A stretch of DNA of 64,000 nucleotides from Periconia sp. R9002 (taxonomy: Eukaryota; Ascomycota; Dothideomycetes; Pleosporales; Periconiaceae): assembly GCA_023627715.1 (NCBI GenBank), contig JAMAHW010000071.1, forward strand, positions 159,028 through 223,027, read 5' to 3'. The notes below the pieces were generated by a model that was not told the DNA's origin, made no database searches, and saw nothing but the letters and a program-made list of their open reading frames with translations. Each line of letters begins with the position of its first letter. The stretch's first letter is position 1. Below are positions 1 through 8,586 of this stretch, in pieces. The translations under genes were made by a program, and so were the position numbers.

Positions 1-483
1 GTTTTGGGAGCTCAGATTCTGAATCTGAACAATGCTAGGCTCTGAACGAGTTGGTAACGATCCCGTATTCTGGTGCCCCACTGACCAATGAGATGGAAAA
101 AAATATATCACGGGAAGGCGGCTACAGTGGAAATCTGTTTTCGGTAAGGCTGCCTGTGTGGTTGCGTGCAGCATGTCACGGCAAGACCGAGTCATTCCAT
201 CGAACATCGTGAGGTTCATTCTAAATCTAATATACCAAAAGCTAGGCTAGCTAGGTGTCTTATGTGGATAACTTTGAATAGTACCTAAGTACTACCCGGG
301 CAACCCTACCCGGAAGAAAAAAATGGGTTAAAAATGAAAAGAAGCCCCGACAAAAGATAAAACAGCAAAAGGACTACCTAGAACATCGAGGCAGCTACCC
401 TTCAACGTGACCAACCCCCCGTAAATGCCTTGAAAAGGTAAAATAAATGCGGCACGCCCGAAGGAATTGGAAATTGAAACACT
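1..483. other. Intergenic, no gene seen
   Basis: This is the 3' flank of the secreted RNase gene. Short open frames here are antisense shadows of its last exon. I see no conserved motif, repeat or RNA gene. Confidence 0.6.
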
Positions 484-1093
484 CTATTTCTTCTGGCAGA
501 GCACGAGGTCGCCAGTGCTACCGTCGGTGTGAGCCACGAGGCCGCATAGAGTCTTGGAGGGGATGTGATAGATGACACGAGCTGGGCCGGGGAGGTCCTT
601 GGGCTTCTTGTTGGCGTCGTACACTCCCTTGCTGAGAATGGGGAACTCGAAAAGGTACGTTGAGTCGGTAGGGGCCTTGTTGCAAGGCTTGGAGTCGAAG
701 TTGATGGTGGTGTAACCATCAATCTTCTTGTGGGTTTGCTCGTTGTAGCCGTTGTTGAACTATTACAGGGTCAGGAACTGATGAGTAACCTAGGGGCATT
801 TGTGAACCACTCACCTTGTGGGGATAACCGCTGGACCCAACCGTGGTAGGGGCTTTGCTCAGAGCAGTGGCTACTTGGGCAGCAGTGAAGGTCATGTCGC
901 CCTGCTTGTTCTTGCAGAGCCAGTCCTGGGTCTTGATCAGTACATAGTTCTAGACCCCTTTTTGTTTCTTCTCTCTAGATGAAGGAGCTGGGAAACATAC
1001 ACCACTGTGTGCGGCTCTCGTATCGAGCTCAGCGGGTGCAGCTAGAACGCCCGCGAGCAGAACAGAGAAGGCTGCGAACTTGATGGCGACCAT
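484..1093 (-). CDS. Secreted guanyl-specific ribonuclease (RNase N1/T1/F1 family)
   Basis: Three exons (1093-1001, 949-815, 759-484) with introns of 51 and 55 bases keep one frame and give 167 residues. A start MVAIKFAAF with a hydrophobic core and an alanine-rich end near residue 19 is a signal peptide, so the enzyme should be exported. The mature part matches extracellular fungal RNases that cut single-stranded RNA after guanine through a cyclic phosphate. All catalytic positions of the T1/F1 family can be placed: Tyr and His in GYPHK (intron 2 follows directly), Glu in FEFPI, Arg in ARVIY, and the last His in VAHTDGS. Four cysteines would allow two disulphides. Compared with RNase F1 there is a longer loop (around KKPKDLPG) before the Arg. 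Ribotoxins share this fold, but their long basic loops are not evident. Family assignment is firm; role (nutrition, competition or host interaction) is not shown by the sequence. Confidence 0.85.
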
Positions 1094-1900
1094 TTTGATT
1101 GCTTGAAATATCTGATGACTTGTGAAAAAAAGGTATACAAGTGGACAAATGAATGTAAATGCAAATGAAACGAGTGTCTGAATGGAAACGAAGGGAAGTT
1201 TTTGTGGTGCTGAATGCTGCATCTGTCCGGATGCTGGGCGGTATCCTTATACTTATTGCATCTTCTGTGTGTCACCCGTACGAACGGCTGATGGGGCGAA
1301 GCACGCGTGGCCCCCATCGGAGTCGGAGTTGCTTATTCCAATGAAGGGAAGCCACATAGGCATATCATGCACGGTTGAGGCTGAGAATTAAATCCTATGT
1401 GCTGTAGGCGTTTTATAGGACCTAATTCCTGTATAACGCTAAAGAAAGGATAGTACTTACCATATTACGTATAGTGATGTGCAAGGGGACGTAAATTTCA
1501 CGTAATTTATATACAAAACAGCATAGCGTATATATTAGTGACATTTAGGAAATCCTTCGGACTACCTTATAATTTCAAACCGGCGGCCCCACAAAGCTTA
1601 TTCCTCTCATATAACTAGAAGTCCTGAGCAACTACAGTGGTGGCAGTGCAGTCTAAGTCTTCATTGAGGGTTTAATAAATCTGATTCAAAATACCATCTC
1701 CGGTCTGACCAACGTCGCCAAAAATAACGTGTAGAAACCGTTCCTCAAGTACGATATCTCCTGCGTCCAAAACTACGTAGGTCCATCATCGTATTTAGTC
1801 AGCTCATTCTACACATAAGCCAACCTTGGAAAACAACCTTCTCAGAACTATCCTCACCTACCATCATCAACGCCGATCCACATCCAAAAAGCTGCTCAAT
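1094..1900. other. Intergenic between divergent RNase and DUF3632 genes
   Basis: Shared upstream region of two divergent genes. A stretch at 1657-1818 on the plus strand reads as protein-like with one in-frame stop, but I recognise no family and treat it as doubtful. The remainder is AT-rich with no clear motif. Confidence 0.5.
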
Positions 1901-2680
1901 ATGAGTTCCGCTTCATCTGCCCCGCTCTCTCTCAAGCTCGTAGATCCAGAACCCTGGTTCATCGAGCAACGCATTTTCGACCTCCTCTCATCCTACCTCC
2001 AACCCAACTCATCATTATCAAGCACCCAAGCTGCTCAAACATTCGACTCATTGCTGCCTGAACACCGTCCAGCAAATCCTGATGGCACCGCCAAAGAAAC
2101 GACTGGTAGCTTCATCTGGAATGCCTGGGAATGTGTGCACCGGATCGCACAGCAAGTGCCTCATGACAACCACGTCGCACACGACCGCCTCGCGCACTTT
2201 CTGTCAGCGCTGAAGCACTTACAGTCTGAGCCCGCATCTATCATGTTGCCCGAATGGGGCGATGCCCCGTACGCCCTTTGGGCTGACCTCCCTTTGTTTA
2301 CTCCTCCACTCCGCGAGTTGATGGATCGCGTGTCGCCTACGGAGTCTGACTGTCGCAATTTGAATGCGTACATGGCGCGGATTTTCCGAGACAATGTACG
2401 CGATTTGAGTCTGTTTGCAATTCGTGCTATGGACGGAGCGCATCCGTCTAATGGCTATGGCATTGAGATTTCACGCATATGGATCGATGTTGCTGGCGAG
2501 GCCCTCTGGAAAGCTTGCCAGAACAACGGCCGGTCGGGGAGTCAGGATGGGTTGACGATAGAGCGGTGGGAGTCGTGGCATCGACGATATGAAGACCTGG
2601 TCAAGTCGTCTGATATCACAGCTACACAGAAGGAGGCGGCCGAAATGGCTTGGAAGCGTATGGGGGATATCCAGTCATGA
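1901..2680 (+). CDS. DUF3632 family protein
   Basis: A single exon of 259 residues starting at MSSASSAPL. The frame is open upstream to 1826 but lacks an earlier ATG. The protein is soluble and mostly helical, with the pattern of the fungal DUF3632 family: an N-terminal WFIEQRIFDLLSSYL helix, a central IWNAWECVHRIA segment, then a LFTPPLRELMD segment and a C-terminal WISWHRRYEDL-like stretch (here WESWHRRYEDL) rich in Trp. These proteins are common in Pezizomycotina and have no known reaction. No signal peptide, membrane span or catalytic motif is seen. It stands divergent from the RNase gene and upstream of the carboxypeptidase, with no sign of shared function. Confidence 0.75.
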   Translation: MSSASSAPLSLKLVDPEPWFIEQRIFDLLSSYLQPNSSLSSTQAAQTFDSLLPEHRPANPDGTAKETTGSFIWNAWECVHRIAQQVPHDNHVAHDRLAHFLSALKHLQSEPASIMLPEWGDAPYALWADLPLFTPPLRELMDRVSPTESDCRNLNAYMARIFRDNVRDLSLFAIRAMDGAHPSNGYGIEISRIWIDVAGEALWKACQNNGRSGSQDGLTIERWESWHRRYEDLVKSSDITATQKEAAEMAWKRMGDIQS

Positions 2681-3829
2681 TGAAGCGCAAAAGCCTGGCA
2701 TTAGGCGACATCCGTACTGTACGATTAATATATCCTGTCACGTGTTTGCGAAGCCGTTTCACCCGGATGGAAAATCAGATCTCACTACTCAGTGGCGGCT
2801 GGCCGAATCGGAGGCGCTGCAACGGTTAGTGTTAGTGTTACAATGCCGTTGGTCGTACGGACGGAAGTACCAAACGGACGGCATAAATGCGCTCGTTCCT
2901 CCATCTTCTCATCGATGCTCACCGACAACCTCGTACTGTTTTTCCTCTCGGATCTCTTACTCTTTGTGACTGCAAACTCGCGCATTATAAAGAAAAAGGC
3001 AAACAGCGCGCAAGAGTGGTACGACCGACAAGTTTTGCGCACTAGCTCTGGCTATTCAACACTTGGGGGCGATGTCTGAGTCGTGTGGTGTGCAGATCGG
3101 CCGCGTACGCCTCGCGACTCCCCGCTTCTGTAAACACCATTGGACAATTGCTTGCGAAAAACAGGGGGCGCATGATATCATACAACGAGGCTGAGCAACG
3201 GCGAAGGAAGTCTAAGTAGGATCCACGCTTATAATTGTTTGGTTATCAAGCTGTTGTTATCTCCTTCCTCTTTGCGTTTAATGAATGGGTCTTCCCCAGG
3301 CGGGCGGGAGGAACCAAGCATTGATAAGCTCCACAATCAAAGCTTGGTTATGCTTGAGAACGAGCTTCCTGCCTATTCTTCGCCTTTTCTTGCCGCGGTA
3401 TCGCGTGAATGTCTGTTCCCGAGGAGGAGATATAATAATATAACGCACGCTATGCTAAGGTCGGCAGGTACGGATGGAAACATTCACGAAGCCGGCCTGC
3501 CGTGCGATGAGTCGTCATCGCACCAAATCCCCTGTTCAACTTAATCTTGCTGTATTTTATCCTGTACGCCCCGGTCCGGCTCCTGGCTACCAATGAAAGG
3601 GCACAGATACTGCTGGGTCTGCGCTTCATCCTAGTAGACATGACCGAGATATGGACTGAGCTCTAGGTACCCTCGCAGGCTCACCTGCTGTTTCTGGTAA
3701 GGAGCTGCCGACCCCAATGCTCAATGCTGTCATGACAAAATATAAACAAAAAAATCCATACAAATATCTCTGCTTGCCCCCGATTCTTAGGCCAGCTCGC
3801 CCTGGCTCGATTCATAGTGATTGCCCACC
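2681..3829. other. Intergenic, promoter side of carboxypeptidase gene
   Basis: No gene seen in about 1.15 kb; the open frames present have no family resemblance and no coding bias. The right end holds the TATA-like box described separately. Confidence 0.5.
3741..3746 (+). promoter_or_regulatory. TATA box candidate of serine carboxypeptidase gene
   Basis: A TATAAA hexamer in an A-rich context lies 89 bases before the ATG at 3830, a usual distance for a fungal TATA promoter with a short leader. No other evidence for transcription start is available. Confidence 0.4.
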
Positions 3830-5765
3830 ATGAAGTTCGCGACAGCAGTAACCAGCTTGGTCCTCTCTGCCTCCACGGCATTGGCTGTTCACCCTTTCCA
3901 TAAGGCCAATGTTCACAACAAAGTTAAGCCTACGGTGGAGAAACGTGTAGCAGGCCAGGAGTTCCAGCATCCGGAGCTCCAGAAGAGGGCTTCTCGCTTT
4001 CTGACCGACAAGACAAAAGGTATGAGAAACATCCGATTGATGTGGGCGGAGCCAATGCTAACTGTCGCATAGAGTTTGCTGTCAATGGAACCGGCATTCC
4101 CGAGGTTCCTTTCGATGTCGGAGAATCGTATGCGGGATTGCTGCCCATCTCCGATAGCCTCAATGAGACCCGCAAGCTCTTCTTCTGGTACGGCATATGC
4201 CTCAGAACATAAAATCAGTACTAACCATCCAAAGGTTCTTCCCTGCTACGGCGGCAACGAATCCTGATGAGATTGTCATCTGGTGAGTTTGGCATCATTT
4301 GGCTTTTGTTCACATGCAGCATGCTCATTATGTATAGGCTCAATGGAGGCCCAGGATGCAGTTCCTTGTCGGGATTGCTGACCGAAAACGGACCCTTCAC
4401 TTGGGAGGCGGGTACACTTGCGCCTGTCCAGAACTCATACAGCTGGACGAACCTCACCAACATGGTCTGGTAAGTATAATGATAAAAGGCTTATTGAAAT
4501 TTACTAATTGAAATCAGGCTTGAGCAGCCCGTAGGCGTCGGATACTCGCAAGGCACTCCTAACATTACCAACGAGGTCGAACTTGCTACCGAGCTCCGAG
4601 GTTTCTGGAAGAACTTCATTGATACCTTTGGAATGAAGGGCTTTGATGTGTACATCACTGGAGAGTCGTATGTCTATGAATCTACACCAAAGTTTGGGAC
4701 TGTACTAAGATGCACAGATACGCTGGCGCATACGTGCCATACATTGCGGACGGCTTCATCTCTACCAACGACACGGAGTATTTCAACCTCAAGGGTGTCG
4801 CGATCAATGACCCTATTATTGGTGATGAAACCGCGCAAGAACAAGGTACGTACCTCTAGTCAGTGTTTAAAAGTCATTATTAACGGTCATCAGTTGTCAT
4901 TCTGCCCTTCGTCGAGTACTGGCAGAATCTCATCTACCTCAATGACACCTTCTTGGAGCAGATTCGTGCAGCGCAAAAGCAGTGTGGCTACGATACCTAT
5001 TTCGAAAAGTACCTCCAGTTCCCGCCACCTCCCGGGCCTTTCCCAGTTCTCCCTGACCCGTACGAAACCAATAACTATACTTGCGACCAATTTGACAACA
5101 TCCTCGAGGGTATCCTGGACGTAAACCCGTGCTTCAACCTTTACCACATCAGTGAAACATGCCCACACCCCTATTCTCAGCTTGGCATAATCAACCCGGG
5201 AGATTATCAGCCTCCCGGCGCTGAGGTTTACTTCAACCGTACCGACGTCCAAGAAGCTCTTCACGCCGTTGTTGGCACCAACTGGGAACAGTGCACTTCC
5301 AAGAACGTCTTTGGTAACGGCGGCGACCGTGGAAGCGACAGGTCTCCCAAACCAGCCACAAACGGTGTTCTCCAGCGCGTCATCGAGCACACCAACAACA
5401 CCATCATCGGTTCTGGAGACCTCGACATGATCCTGACCACCAACGGTACTCTTCTTGCCATTCAAAACATGACCTGGAACGGTGTTCAGGGTCTGCAAAA
5501 GGCCCCCAGCACTCCCGCCTACGTACCCTTCCACCCTGAGTACAACGGTGGAGCGCTTGCTGGATCGGGCATTCAAGGTGTCTGGACTTCGGAGCGTGGC
5601 CTAACCTTCTATACCGGCCACTTGGCAGGTCACGAATTGCCCGGTTACACTCCTGGCCTCGCATACCGCATGCTTGAGATCCTGCTCGGCCGCATCGACA
5701 ACTTCAGCAGCAAGGCTGGCTTTACTACGCAGCCTGGAAGCAGCAACGGTACCAAAACTCTTTAG
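3830..5765 (+). CDS. Secreted serine carboxypeptidase, S10 family
   Basis: Seven exons (3830-4019, 4073-4187, 4235-4282, 4338-4469, 4518-4667, 4718-4845, 4894-5765) give 544 residues. The start [13 protein letters not shown] with cleavage after STALA is a signal peptide, followed by a short pro-region with a KR (Kex2-like) site. The fold is the alpha/beta hydrolase of family S10, which removes C-terminal amino acids at acid pH in vacuole or outside the cell. LNGGPGCSS forms the oxyanion-hole region, GESYAG carries the nucleophile Ser (its codon is split by intron 5), GDLDMIL the Asp and AGHELPG the His. Many NXS/T sequons suggest heavy glycosylation. The last residues are not a clear GPI signal. 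Length and six introns fit secreted ascomycete S10 enzymes rather than vacuolar CPY. Confidence 0.92.
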
Positions 5766-6567
5766 AGGTTGTTTCAAAAAGCGTTTCCAACAACATTCTT
5801 TGTAGTTTAATTCCTGCTTGTAATGATTAATGGAATGGATGAGACACGGGACATTTGTAAAATAGCCAAAAAGATACTGGTGGATAATATCCCGACGAGA
5901 TCGTAAAGTTCCCTCTAGTTGCGTTCGATGTGTGACACGTTATTGACATGTAACATGCAGCTCTCAGGTGACGAATGAAGTGTGGCACTTCACTTTAAGG
6001 TACGCAAACAGCAGGAGAGAGATATCAGCCTTCAACGCCTTTTAACTTTTGAATATCAATAGGAAATACCCATTTGCTACTGCCTGTTGCTCAAGGTTTT
6101 ATTATATACATATAATATGGTTCGGCGACTTTGCTTAAGATATCAATATCGGTTGATCACATCTTTTGGTGCCGGACCCGGCCCAGAGAGATGCAGCTAT
6201 GTATACCTCAAGCTATGTATGTTGTAGATCTCTCCTCGCGCATGCACAGTACCTCTAAAACATAACGTGGTAAAGTGAATATGTTTCGCGCGAGAATGCG
6301 AAATACAAAATGTGGAGGCCCTTACACATAGACGAGCGGACGGACAAGTCAGTGTTTGTGCAACTAAGGTCTAGCAATCAGGCAGCCGTGGGCACGTGCA
6401 AAGTATGTCTTGGCACTCGCTGTATATGCCCCCACGCAACGGCAGTACACCTTCACAAAATTGGACGGTACATAAACACCAACTTTTTTGATTCAAGCTC
6501 GTAATTGGACAACCATTCAATCAATTCCTGGACACACCATATCAATTTCTCTCCCAGATTCCTTACG
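5766..6567. other. Intergenic, no gene seen
   Basis: About 800 bases between convergent-free neighbours on the same strand. AT-rich around 6100; no repeat or RNA gene recognised. Confidence 0.5.
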
Positions 6568-8160
6568 ATGCCTAAGAGACTCAAGACATTCACTGAGTCT
6601 GGCGCCTCCGAGACAGCGAAGTGGGTATCGTGTGCTGGGTGTGATCTAAAGTGTGTACGCTATACTGAAATTCCCGCCTACAGCACAGAAAACAGTTTAG
6701 ACAATCCGTCTTTGAACACAACCATGGAATCATCGGATATTTTAGAGACAGAGGACTCCGCTCAGTCGGAAGACCCCATCGTTACTGCTCGCCCTCCCGC
6801 TTCATACATCCTCAACTTGCCAGATGAGTTGTTACTCTGCATAGTAAACAACCTTGATATACAGAGAGATGTCCTTCAACTTGCACGAGTGAACGAGCAG
6901 CTTCGAAGCGTGGCGCAAGAATCGCTTTGGAAAGACCTGTACACGCCTAAAGACATACGCAAGATCCTCATGGTCCTCCGCATACTATGCCAGCGCCACG
7001 ATCTAGTATCAAAAATCAAGCATCTCAACGTTGCACCTTACGTGGACTTAGTCACCGTGACCATTTACATCGCCGCGATGCAACAGCTCCCACAATGCGG
7101 CCCTACAGTCGACCATTTCCGTGGCGCCGGTTTCTTCAACAACCTCCGACATGCATGGAACAGTGCCGGAATCTACCCTCAGCGAGCCCCTCAACTTCTC
7201 CTAGACATCTTCATCGCTATGGCACCCAATTTAACGAGCCTTACGATCCATTTGGTGGCAATACAAGATCAAACCGAACCCTACGAACCCGAACAGATCC
7301 TGCCTCCAAGCACGCTACATCTCCTCGAAGCCAGCCTGGAATCACTCCAGGTGCTCCCAACACCCCTTTGCTGGGGCCCGATGTACCAGCATCTGCGGCA
7401 CGTCTCGCTACTCACCTTGACCAGCTGCAAGCGGCTTCGCATCCCCATGAACGCCGTCATGGTCAACAGAAACACCTCCCACTTCCCCGAGGACATCCTC
7501 CCTCCCAACCTCACCACCCTTCAGCTCGACCCGTGCAACAAACACATCAGCGCATGGCTCTGCGACTTCAAGGACGCTCTCAGGGATGGCCACTTAGTCA
7601 ATATAACTCACCTCGACCTCTTCTTCGAGCACCCCTCGTTCCGCCCCGCCATCATCCTCGCCGCCCAAGGCGAAGAAGATACCAGCCTACTAGACATTCT
7701 CCACTCAAGTCTCCACACCCTGTCCGATAACCAGACTCTGACCCTCAAATACTACCTCAACAACAAACCCGCACCGAATCTGGTCGACGAGCTCGACGCC
7801 TGGCAATGCATGACGGATCTAGAGCGCGACTGGACCGCGACCAAGGGCCTCGAGTTTTCGCAGGTGGTCAAGCGGTCTTCGCAAGGCAAGCCCACGCACC
7901 GAACCCCCTTGGAAATCCGCGCCCTGCTCCGCGAGTCGCAATTCTTACCCACGATTGCGACTCGCAGGGCGGGCGGGTTCCATCCGCGGATTTGTCGTAG
8001 GGGAATGCCGTATTTGTCGTTTGAGGCGAAGCAGGACGACGAAGAGGATGAGGATGTGGATATGGATAAAGAGGAGGAGGAGGAGGAACCGCAGCGGTAC
8101 GCATTCGATGCGTGGGAATGGGCAGAGGTTTGTGCTTTCTGGGGCGTCGAGGTGGCGTGA
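6568..8160 (+). CDS. F-box protein
   Basis: A single exon of 530 residues from MPKRLKTFT; the frame is open before it without another ATG. A Cys pair segment WVSCAGCDLKC lies near the N terminus. The F-box is at about residues 90-135, beginning LNLPDELLLCIVNNL and ending with AQESLWKDLY, the form that binds Skp1 in SCF ubiquitin ligases. The following 300 residues are Leu-rich with regularly spaced segments (HLNVAPYVDL, LTSLTIHLV, LRHVSLLTL) and may be a divergent leucine-rich surface for target binding. The C-terminal part has a run of Asp/Glu. Target proteins are unknown. The gene at 19256 has the same layout and is probably a paralogue. It precedes the HET cluster in tail-to-tail orientation. 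Confidence 0.8.
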   Translation: MPKRLKTFTESGASETAKWVSCAGCDLKCVRYTEIPAYSTENSLDNPSLNTTMESSDILETEDSAQSEDPIVTARPPASYILNLPDELLLCIVNNLDIQRDVLQLARVNEQLRSVAQESLWKDLYTPKDIRKILMVLRILCQRHDLVSKIKHLNVAPYVDLVTVTIYIAAMQQLPQCGPTVDHFRGAGFFNNLRHAWNSAGIYPQRAPQLLLDIFIAMAPNLTSLTIHLVAIQDQTEPYEPEQILPPSTLHLLEASLESLQVLPTPLCWGPMYQHLRHVSLLTLTSCKRLRIPMNAVMVNRNTSHFPEDILPPNLTTLQLDPCNKHISAWLCDFKDALRDGHLVNITHLDLFFEHPSFRPAIILAAQGEEDTSLLDILHSSLHTLSDNQTLTLKYYLNNKPAPNLVDELDAWQCMTDLERDWTATKGLEFSQVVKRSSQGKPTHRTPLEIRALLRESQFLPTIATRRAGGFHPRICRRGMPYLSFEAKQDDEEDEDVDMDKEEEEEEPQRYAFDAWEWAEVCAFWGVEVA

Positions 8161-8586
8161 GAAAAGTGAGTTTTGTAGATTGGGGATTAATAGTTGTAGT
8201 ATAACGTTGAGCTCTGCTATACATGAATTATTCTTGCTGAAGCCAGATCTTCATTGATGTGAGAACACGCCTTCATCGCATGTACGCGCAACCCTTCAAT
8301 CAAATTACTGTGTCCCCAGCTGGGTTACCGCCCTATACTCCCAAGACCCTCTCCCTACTGCGTAGATTCGTCATGATTTATAAAGGAAGAATCTGCATAG
8401 TAGCAAGCCTATCCTACCCTTCACCTTCTGCTCTACTTTAACAGCATTGAGGCCTTTGTAGTTATCTTGTACAAAATATCACGGCTGGTTCAGCACTCTC
8501 CTGACCCATCGATATCATTGTTCACAGCTATGCGTCTTTTGCTATGCAACGACATCCCATCAGCCGAGACGATTCAGACAGCTGTA
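8161..8586. other. Intergenic between convergent F-box and HET genes
   Basis: A 3'-to-3' gap. It holds one copy of the 42-base repeat described separately and nothing else I recognise. Confidence 0.5.
8306..8347 (+). repeat. 42-base dispersed repeat, copy A
   Basis: This copy begins TACTGTGTCCCCAGCT and matches 37 of 42 positions of the sequence at 11905-11946 in the same orientation; most of the differences are transitions. Weaker similarity extends about 25 bases to the left of both. The two copies bracket the HET gene at 8587-11346. The type of element is unknown. Confidence 0.7.

Noticed and set aside
402..722. 106-codon frame overlapping the RNase last exon
   Set aside because: It is another frame of the same strand; the spliced RNase frame with catalytic motifs explains the region.
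1657..1818. Protein-like reading with one in-frame stop, possible pseudogene
   Set aside because: Short, no family recognised, and no start or splice support.
6310..6504. 64-codon frame before the F-box gene
   Set aside because: No family, no coding character; probably leader sequence.
8306..8347. 5S rRNA or tRNA fragment as an identity for the 42-base repeat
   Set aside because: It does not match the fungal 5S sequence as I know it and has no tRNA-like arms.
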